This document shows positions 56,500 to 64,000 of a stretch of 64,000 nt of DNA, in pieces. The DNA is taken from assembly GCA_039519185.1 (NCBI GenBank), contig CM076850.1:88084270-88148269 (forward strand), read 5' to 3'. This stretch comes from Astragalus membranaceus (lineage: Eukaryota; Streptophyta; Magnoliopsida; Fabales; Fabaceae). A model generated the notes under the pieces. That model had not been told where the DNA came from and did not search any database. It saw only the letters and a list, made by a program, of their open reading frames with translations. The first letter of the stretch is position 1. Each line of letters starts with the position of its first letter. A program made the translations under genes and the position numbers.

Positions 56500-57997
56500 G
56501 CAAGCCTCTCCAGGGTCAGTAAGCTGTGTATATTGTGGAGGAGAGCATTTGTATGAAGAATGTCCTGGTAATCCTGTCTCTGTGAACTTTATGGGTTTCA
56601 ACAAAAATAATAATCCTTATTCAAATACATATAATCCTGGTTGGAAGAATCACCTCAATTTCAGATGGGGAGCCAACAATGCAACAACACCTAATTATAG
56701 TGCTCCAGCAAATCCACCAGGATTCCCTGCTCAGAACTACCAAAGACAGAATACCCCTGTTGTAGATAATTCATTGGAAGGATTGATGAAAAGCTTTATG
56801 AGTGATTGCAAGACAACTCTGAAAACTCATGAAGCTTCCATTAAGAATCTGGAAGTTCAGATGGGGAAGATGGCTAATGTCCTTTCCCAAAGAGCTAGTG
56901 GATCATTACCATCCACTACAGAAGCCTTAACTTCAAATACTACAGGGAGGGAGCATGTAAAAGCTATATCTTTAAGGAGTGGGAAAGATTTGATAGGACC
57001 ATCAACTGTTTCAGATGATGAAAAAAACAAAAATTCTGAAAAACAAAAAGAACCTGCAACAGACGCTACAGCGCCTAAACCTAACGCTGCAGCGCCTGTT
57101 GCTGAAAAGATACCACCACCACCCAAAATTATCCCAACATATGCTGATCCTCCATACCCTCAAAGACTTCGAAAGGCTCATGAAGACAAGCAATTTAACA
57201 AATTCCTAGAAGTCCTTAAACAGTTGCACATTAATGTCCCTTTGGTGGAGGCTCTCCAACAAATGCCCAACTATGCAAAGTTTATGAAGGATGTGCTTAC
57301 TAAGAGGAAAAGACTTGGGGAATTTGAGACAGTAGCAATGACTGGGGAGTGCAGCATGTTGATGCAGAACAAGTTCCCACCCAAATCAAAGGATCCTGGC
57401 TGTTTTGCTATACCATGTTCAATTGGAAATTTCTACTCTGGCCATGCTCTATGTGATTTGGGAGCCAGCATAAATTTTATGCCCAAGTCCATATACACAC
57501 AGCTAGGAGTGGGGACTGCCAGACCTACCTCACTTACACTGCAGCTAGCTGATAGAACTCTTGCTTATCCAGAAGGAATCTTAGAAGATGCTCTAATAAA
57601 GGTAGACAAATTTGTATTTCCTGTTGATTTTGTAATTTTGGATTTTGATGCAGATAAAGAAGTGCCTATAATACTAGGAAGGCCATTCTTGGCTACTGGA
57701 AGAACTTTAATAAATGTGCAGAGAGGAGAATTGATCATGAGGGTCAATGACCAAGAAGTCAAGTTCAACATCCTCAATGCTATGAAATTTCCAGGTCCCA
57801 ACATTGAAGAGTGCTCCTTTGTGTCTGCTATTGACCAAGTAGTTCAGGATCACTTCCAGAAAAGCACAGATCATCTGAGGCAGTTACTGGACAGCACTGA
57901 AGATATAGGATCTGATACAGAAGCTGCAGAAGAGGAAGAACAGACAGTTAAAGAAATTTGGGCAGAGGAAAGAGGTGGTGAAGAAGGAAATCATTAA
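56482..57997 (+). pseudogene. Athila-like gag 3' part and protease
   Basis: The frame resumes with VAVIEQASPGSVSCVYCGGE, a zinc knuckle (C, C, H, C in CVYCGGEHLYEEC), then a spacer with KAISLRSGKDLIGP. An Ala/Pro-rich part is encoded over two CGCTRYAGCG copies (57064, 57085). The protease has CDLGASINFMP (Asp within 57451-57490) and IILGRPFLATGRTLINV. It ends with TAA at 57995-57997. The stretch that normally links protease to RT looks deleted, since RT-like sequence starts in another frame almost at once. Confidence 0.85.
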
Positions 57998-59294
57998 GTG
58001 GCTGGATGCAAGTATTGTGTACCCCATATCTGACAGTGCATGGGTTAGTCCTGTGCAGCGTGTGACAAAGAAGGGAGGGGTAACAGTAATTGCTAATGAA
58101 ATGAATGAGCTGCTTCCAACCAGAAAAATAACAGGCTGTAGAATATGCATGGATTACAGGAGGTTGAACAAAGCCACAAGAAATGACCATTTCTCATTGC
58201 CTTTCATTGACCAGATGCTGGATAGGCTAGCAGGTAAAGAATTTTATTGCTTTCTTGATGGTTATTCTGGTTATAACCAGATTGCAATACTGCCTGAAGA
58301 TCAGCAGAAAACCACATTCACTTGTCCATATGGCACCTTTGCTTTTAGAAGGATGCCATTTGTCCTGTGTAATTCACTTGCCACTTTTCAAAGGTGTATG
58401 ATGGCAATTTTCTCTGATTACATTGAAAGATCCATGGAAGTTTTCATGGATGACTTCTCTGTGTTTGGAGAAACATTCCATCTATGCCTATCCAACTTGG
58501 AAGAAATCTTGATTAGATGTGAAGAAACTAACCTTGTGCTGAACTGGGAGAAATGCCATTTTATGGTGCAAGAAGGTATAGTTTTGGGGCATAAGATATC
58601 CAAAAAAGGATTGGAAGTGGACAAGGCTAAAATAGAGGTCATTGAGAAGCTATCTCCTCCAACAAACATCAAAGGTATTAGAAGCTTTTTGGGGCATGCT
58701 GGGTTCTATAGGAGATTCATAAAAGATTTTTCAAAAATCTCCAAACCTTTGTGCCAACTGTTACAGCATGATAACCCCTTTATATTTGATGAACCATGCA
58801 TATTAGCCTTTGATAAGTTAAAGAAAGCTTTAATAACAGCACCAGTTATTATAGCTCCTGACTGGAGTAAGCCTTTTGAGCTTATGTGTGATGCTAGTGA
58901 CTTTGCCATTGGAGCTGTCCTTGGGCGAAGGTATGATAAAATTTTTCACTCTATATATTATGCTAGCAAAACACTTGTAGAAGCTCAATTGAATTACACA
59001 GTCACTGAAAAAGAACTATTAGCTGTGGTCTTTGCATTTGATAAATTTAGATCATATTTGGTTGGCACCAAGGTAATTGTCTTCACAGACCATTCATCCA
59101 TTAAATATTTGATAACAAAGAAAGATGCAAAGCCTAGGCTAATTAGGTGGGTTCTCCTACTCCAAGAATTTGATTTAGAAATAAGGGACAAAAAGGGAGT
59201 GGAGAACCAAGTTGCTGATCATCTTTCTAGATTGGAAAGAGACATTGCAGGTACAGCAGGTGGGGAGATCAAAGAATACTTTCCAGATGAGTAG
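57975..59294 (+). pseudogene. Athila-like RT and RNase H
   Basis: The frame opens with VVKKEIIKWLDASIVYPISD, then CMDYRRLNKATRNDHFSLPF, FLDGYSGYNQIAI, the intact catalytic motif FMDDFSVFG and LGHKISKKGLEVD. RNase H shows CDASDFAIGAVLG, TEKELLAVVFAF and FTDHSSIKYL. The first RT block found in family members is missing. The frame stops at a TAG (59292-59294) and continues as integrase in the same frame. Confidence 0.9.
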
Positions 59295-60664
59295 CTATTG
59301 GCAATAACTGCTAAATCATCAACCGCTGTAGCGGCTAGTGTAAAAACACTAGACGCTGTAGCGCCTGAACCTGCAACACCTTGGTATGCTGACATAGTAA
59401 ATTTTCTGGTTAGCAAGGTGGTACCTACTGAGATGACCTATCAGCAAAAGAGAAGGTTCTTCCACACAATGAAACAATTTTATTGGGATGAACCTTTTCT
59501 ATACAAGAAATGTCAAGACCAGTTAATGAGGAGATGCCTAGCAGAGGAAGAACAAAATCAAGTCCTACAGCACTGCCATTCTGCACCATGTGGTGGGCAT
59601 TTTGGTGGTATACGAACTGCTGCAAAGGTATTGTAATCTGGCTACTATTGGCCTTCACTTTTTAAAAATGCTCTAGACTTTGTAAAAAAATGTGAAAGGT
59701 GCCAAAGAACAGGGAACATTTCAAACAAACATGAAATGCCTTTAACAAACATTTTAGAGGTTGAACTCTTTGATGTTTGGGGAATGGATTTCATGGGACC
59801 GTTTCCCCTTTCTCATGGAAACCTGTACATTTTGGTAGCTGTAGACTATGTTTCAAAATGGGTAGAAGCTGTTGCTCTACCCAACAATGATGCAAGGTCT
59901 GTGAGTAAATTGTTATTGAAAAGCATTTTCACTCGTTTTGGAACTCCTAGAGCCATCATAAGTGATGAGGGATCTCATTTTTGTAACAAATTAATTGAGA
60001 CCCTATTGGCTAAATATGGAGTTAAGCATAAAATAGCAACTGCTTATCATCCACAAATTAGTGGTCAAACTGAGTTGTCAAACAGAGAAATAAAAATGAT
60101 GTTGGAAAAAATGGTAGGGCCTTCAAGAAAAGAATGGTCAATACATCTAGATGATGCATTATGGGCCTACAGAACAGCTTATAAAACACCTCTAGGGATG
60201 TCTCCCTATAGGTTGGTTTATAGGAAGTCCTGTCACCTACCAATTGAACTTCAACACAAGGCCCATTGGGCTCTAAAAAAACTCAACTTTGACTATAAAA
60301 AAGCAGGAGATGCTAGACTGCTGCAGCTAAATGAATTGAAAGAACTTAGGCATTTTGCCTATGAAAATGCAGCAATCTATAAAGAAAAAATCAAAATGTG
60401 GCATGATCAGAAATTGATAAAAAGAGATCTCACTGAAGGAGGACAGGTATTGCTTTACAACCCAGGCTAAGATTGTTTCCTGGGAAGTTAAAATCTAGGT
60501 GGTCAGGCCCATTCCAATTGATAAAAATATACAGCCATGGAGCTGTGGACCTCTATGATAAAACAACCAACACTGCTTTCAAAGTGAATGGCCAAAGAAT
60601 TAAGCAATATTTTGGTGAAAATGTGGTAAGAAACAAGACCACAGTTGAGCTTAAAGATCTCTAA
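59295..60664 (+). pseudogene. Athila-like integrase, three breaks
   Basis: In frame with RT after the TAG. The spacer holds CGCTGTAGCG at 59324 and 59354. The zinc-binding region HCHSAPCGGHFGG...CERCQ is broken by TAA at 59634-59636. The core shows MDFMGPFP, IISDEGSHF and GQTELSNREIKMMLEKM (D, D, E kept). A one-base frame change near 60465 gives TAA (60468-60470); the last domain (FPGKLKSRWSGPFQL...) is in another frame to 60664. Confidence 0.9.
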
Positions 60665-61178
60665 ATTAAAAGAGAAAGTCTGGCTGCAGACTTTTAAAGC
60701 AAGCGCTCTTGGGAGGCACCCCAAGGATTTTAACAAATTTTCTGTTTTGTTGAGCTTATTCTTTTTTGCAGGAAATCAGGTTTAGCGCTGCAGCGGTTAC
60801 TAGTTACAAGGCGCTGTAGCGGTTGTTGTTAAACCAGGGCTGGGTGTGGTCAAACAAAAAAATAAAATATCTTACTTAGGGTGAGCTGGCACTGTTGCCC
60901 TTATCCCTGGCCTGACCTGCACGTGCGCCTACTGACCTGCCCTTGTCCAATCAAAACAGTTTCTTTTCTCTCTCTCCCACTTCACTCACAACGGTCATTT
61001 CAATATTTACAACTCCCCATGCAACCATTTTTTCTTTCTCTCTCTCTTTGCTCTCTGAAACTGCTCTAACCGTTACCACTCACCATTCATAACCTCCCAC
61101 CCTTCTTCTTCCTTCGTCCCAACGTACACCCCAACATTTCCCAACAGCCATAAACATCTACGCAAAGCTTTAAGCAAA
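60665..61178 (+). other. Athila-like spacer between pol and the 3' ORF
   Basis: Non-coding. It has two palindromes (60786 CGCTGCAGCG and 60812 CGCTGTAGCG) and a pyrimidine-rich stretch (60955-61150) that looks like a leader, perhaps with a splice acceptor for the downstream ORF; no acceptor is proposed. Confidence 0.6.
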
Positions 61179-63095
61179 ATGACCAAAAAGCAAGCTGATT
61201 TAAAAAGATCTGGAAAAGGAGCCAGTGCGAAACCAGAACCATCCAACCCTGTTAAATCCGCCATAGCCAAAGCAACTCCAGACCCTCAAAAATTTTGGAA
61301 AATGGACTTCATTGCTAAAAGGGGGTTCAAAACAGACAACACTCCTGAAGCTTTCACAACCGCTGTCACAGCGCTAGGTTGGGAAAACTTCATTAAGCAC
61401 CGTAAGGAGTACATGACTTCCTTGGTGAGAGAGTTTTATGCTGGCATCGAGGAGCCTAAGGAAGGAAAGCCCCAAACACACTCATTGGTAAGGGGTGAGA
61501 CGGTTAATTTCAACTCCAGGACCATCAATGACATTTTTCACCTAGGGTATCATGGAAAGGCGTTGGAAATAAAAGTACTGACCTGGGGAGATGAAGAAAT
61601 GGAGGCAGTCAGAAAAAGAATTTGTGTAGAAGGGGCTACGTGGGACAAATTTGGGGCTGAGTACAAAATCAAAAAGGCCTATTTGTGTGAGGAGGCCAAC
61701 TTGTGGCGTAGCTTCATCAAGCACTCTCTGTTGCCTACCTCTCACACAAACTTCATGGAAAAGGAGAGGCTCGTTGTGATTCACGCAATAATGGCTGGTG
61801 AGAAGATAGATGTGGGGAGATTAATTGCAAAGGAGATATAGAAATGCAGAATTAAGAAAGGAGGTAATCTGTACTTTCCTTGCTTAATTACTGATCTATG
61901 TTTAGATGCTGATGTGGAAGTTGAGATGAAAGAAGAGAGGAGATCCCCTCTGGGGGAATTTCCATGTGTTTTTAAGGTCAAGCAGAAACCTGCCGCTGCA
62001 GCGTCTCTTGACTCTGTAGCGCTGCAGCGCCTACAGCTGAAGCAGCGGGTTCTCTGCAACTTTGTGAAGGAAAAGTTTGAATGGGAGAAGATAATGTATG
62101 CCCAGATATCAAAAGGGAAGACATCCATTTCCCCACCCCAGTTCCCTGAGTGGCTATTGGAGGAAGAGCCAGCTAAAAAAGAAGAGAAAAAGGGAGCTAG
62201 GAAAGAAAAGAAGAAAGCCGTGGCTAGCCCAGCAAGAAAAGCAAAGCCCAGCCTTGTAAAGAAAGTGCAAAAAGTTGTAGTAGAGGAGGAGAGTTTAGAT
62301 TCTGATGATATTGAGAATATAAGTGAGGAAGATGAGGAAGAGACCATTGCAGTAATGAATGAGATGAAGAAGCAGGAGGATGATGAATCATAAGGTGAGG
62401 AGAGTGAAAGTGAAGAAGAAACTGAAACTGCAGAAGATGAGGAAGCAGAAGAAATTCAGTGTGATCCAACTCCCAGCCCACAGAAACCAAAATCCCCACC
62501 CAGCAAAGTCAGTCCACCATCAATCCCCACCCCCATCCCTGAACCAACCAAGCTAACACCCCAGAAATCACCTACCAAAGAAGCCACACCCAAGCAACCT
62601 GAGCAACAACAGCCCATACGCCAAGAAGCCCAAACTGTGAAGCCCAAAAAAGTTTATCAATCATACCACAAAGCAAGGAGAAGCCCAGGAGTCAAACTGG
62701 CTGAGCACCCAGAAGAAGGTGTTCAGACAGTAGATGCTGCAGCAACTATGCCTGCAGTATCTAGTGACACTGTACCTGAGGCAATTCTGACTGAAGATGA
62801 AAGTGACAAAAATTTTGAGGAGGAGGCTGCTGAGGAGTTGGTACACTTGAAGGATGGAAAAGAAGCAGTGCAAAAAGACAGAGAACAGGAATAAAAGCAA
62901 GCAGAAAAAGAGGAAGGAGTGCAAGGATCAGGCGCTGCAGCGTCTGCAGCTGCAGCAGTGGAAGAAGGAAACGCTGCAGCGCCTCCAACTGCTGTAGCGG
63001 CAGAGAAGACTACTCCCCCGCCCCAAAAGAAGAAAAAGACAGCCAGAGCAGCCCCAGCCCCTTTAAGAGCCAGTAAGAGGCTCAAGAAGGCCTAA
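61179..63095 (+). pseudogene. Athila/Cyclops envelope-position ORF with three in-frame stops
   Basis: One frame of 638 codons (stop included) from ATG 61179 to TAA 63093-63095, interrupted by TAG at 61839-61841, TAA at 62391-62393 and TAA at 62892-62894. The N-terminal part (WKMDFIAKRGFKTDN, LVREFYAGIEEPKEGK, WRSFIKHSLLPTSHTNF) resembles the putative plant transposon protein domain (Transposase_32 type) of Athila-like third ORFs. The rest is low complexity: Lys/Glu-rich, Pro/Ser-rich, then Ala-rich where CGCTGCAGCG copies are read as Ala codons (61994, 62020, 62933, 62972). I see no clear signal peptide or membrane segment, so a real envelope role is not supported by sequence. Confidence 0.75.
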
Positions 63096-63270
63096 AAAGG
63101 CAAGACTTGTTGGCTTTTCATGCCGGTTATGCTCTTTGTATTTTGTTTTTTTTGTTTAAAGGCCTCTCCCTGTTGTTATACATTAAGCAGTGAGGACACT
63201 GCCAAATTTGAAGTTCTGGGGGAGGACCTTATGGTTATTAAATAATGTTTTACAATTATGTGTTTTTTAT
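63096..63270 (+). other. Athila-like 3' untranslated region
   Basis: Contains GCAGTGAGGACACTGC, a short palindrome often seen near the 3' end of such elements, then the purine tract CTGGGGGAGGAC at 63216-63227. No LTR start is found directly after it. Confidence 0.55.
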
Positions 63271-63600
63271 TAGGTTTAAATAGTTATTACCCCCTGCAAA
63301 TATAGCCATTATCCAGTTACCCCGCTGCAAAAAAAAAACATTTAAAACAAACCTTGCAAAATGTAAAGTTATCCAGTTACCCCCTGCCGTTAAATTTTCT
63401 GTTAAAATATGTAAAATGTCACATATCCAGTTACCCCCTGCCACGTGTCACCATATTATTGGGCCTCTGTGATACGTGGCACTACATGCCACGTCAGTAT
63501 CCTATGTCACCACTGCCACGTGGCACTGGCATGTGCCACGTCAGCAACCAATCGATGGCTGCCACGTGGCACTAACTTGGCATTGGGTGAATAGTGTGTT
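63271..63600. repeat. Repeats with ATCCAGTTACCCC and CCACGTGGCAC words; possible transposon end
   Basis: ATCCAGTTACCCC recurs at about 63311, 63371 and 63425, a period of 54-60 bp, and the palindromic words GCCACGTGGCAC and GCCACGTCAG recur from 63440 to 63570. The start, TTTAAATAGTTATTACCCCC, resembles the end of small plant DNA transposons inserted in the Athila-like 3' region, but the other end is not in the window. Confidence 0.4.
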
Positions 63601-63629
63601 ACTAAAAAAATACAAGTTTTGGCATTGGA

Positions 63630-63690
63630 TGGGTATTGAACTCGTGACCTGGTGGTTGTTGGGGGGTCCAACTACCACTAGGCCACAACA
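63630..63690 (-). other. tRNA-related (Pol III box-like) sequence
   Basis: On the minus strand TGGCCTAGTGGTAG (A-box-like, from about 63685 down) is followed about 30 bp later by GGTCACGAGTTCAATAC (B-box-like, 63649-63633). It cannot fold as a normal tRNA by eye (no clear acceptor stem), so a tRNA-derived SINE or tRNA relic is more likely than a tRNA gene. Confidence 0.35.
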
Positions 63691-63759
63691 TGATTTGTGT
63701 TTTTAAACACAACTACAAATATATATTACATCACTAAAGATCAATTCCTCTCTAAATCA

Positions 63760-64000
63760 ACCCAGAACGCAAAGATCAATTCCTCTCCAAACAACACCAT
63801 AGAACGAAAACGAAAATCTTAATTCCAAAAACGAAAAAACGAAATCTGGAATGATGAAACGAAATCTTAATTCCAAAAACGAAAATCTTAATTCCAAAAA
63901 ACGAAAACGTAAATCCAAAAAACGAAATCTGGAATCTGAAAAAATGAAAAAAATGAGATCTGGAATGATGATGATCTGAAAAAACGAAAATCTTAATTCC
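63760..64000. repeat. Short tandem repeats, cut by window end
   Basis: AATCTTAATTCCAAAAACGA, GAAATCTGGAATGATGA and GATCAATTCCTCTC words recur in variable order. Non-coding. Confidence 0.75.

Larger units (their letters stand above)
53873..64000 (+). mobile_element. Athila/Cyclops-like Gypsy element, 3' end outside window
   Basis: The left LTR (53873-55338) is followed by PBS TGGCGCCGTTGCCGGGGA (55345-55362), typical of Athila-type elements. Then come gag, protease, RT/RNase H, integrase and, about 500 bp after integrase, an extra ORF in the envelope position, the layout of Athila and pea Cyclops elements. All coding parts are broken. A tract TTCTGGGGGAGGAC lies at 63214-63227, but no LTR copy follows within the window, and other repeats occupy 63270-64000. 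Confidence 0.85.

Overview
The window is repeat-dense nuclear DNA of a flowering plant, most likely a legume. The legume call rests on the mix of long-LTR Ogre/Tat-like, Athila-like and Tekay-like Gypsy elements and on a pea-like mitochondrial small heat-shock leader; it is an inference and no species is claimed. Almost everything is transposable element, much of it nested, and most insertion boundaries can be fixed by target-site duplications (TSDs). There are no bacterial features, no CRISPR array and no rRNA. The only non-transposon gene candidate is a two-exon chimeric ORF at 599-1166.

Block 1 (1773-20283) is a four-level nest. A short non-coding Copia element (Copia-A, minus strand, TSD ATATA) sits in a minisatellite. 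It contains a non-autonomous CACTA element (CACTA-A, 2083-18187, TSD TAG). That contains a 15 kb Ogre/Tat-like LTR element with no recognisable proteins (2815-17817), which contains a 2.85 kb solo Gypsy LTR (6318-9166, TSD TGTAA). Between 20284 and 27905 lie the rest of the minisatellite, two small DNA transposons with 8-9 bp TSDs (22320-23516, 23683-24784), two inverted-repeat MITEs, a SINE-like sequence and an AT microsatellite.

Block 2 (27906-50113) is a Copia element with unusual TA...TA LTR ends (Copia-C). Its gag is split by a Tekay-type Gypsy composite (28594-46992, TSD TCGTG). The composite has three LTRs rather than two and a gag-less, mutated pol on the minus strand. It in turn holds Copia-B (28970-33994), which has an intact 1400-aa polyprotein, LTRs identical by eye and TSD GAGGT, and CACTA-B (42028-45835, TSD TTT), which has an intact five-exon tnpA-like gene but only the tail of a tnpD-like gene.

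Block 3 (about 51375 to the window end) is a decayed LINE interrupted by an Athila/Cyclops-like Gypsy element. The left LTR is 53873-55338, followed by a PBS, gag, protease, RT/RNase H, integrase and an envelope-position ORF, all with frameshifts or stops; its 3' LTR is not in the window. This element carries many copies of a 10-bp palindrome, CGCTRYAGCG, in LTR, leader, coding spacers and 3' ORF. Iterated GC-rich palindromes also occur in the Gypsy composite LTRs (GGCGCC) and the Copia-B leader (CCGTACGG about every 22 bp); this shared pattern is the least explained signal in the window.
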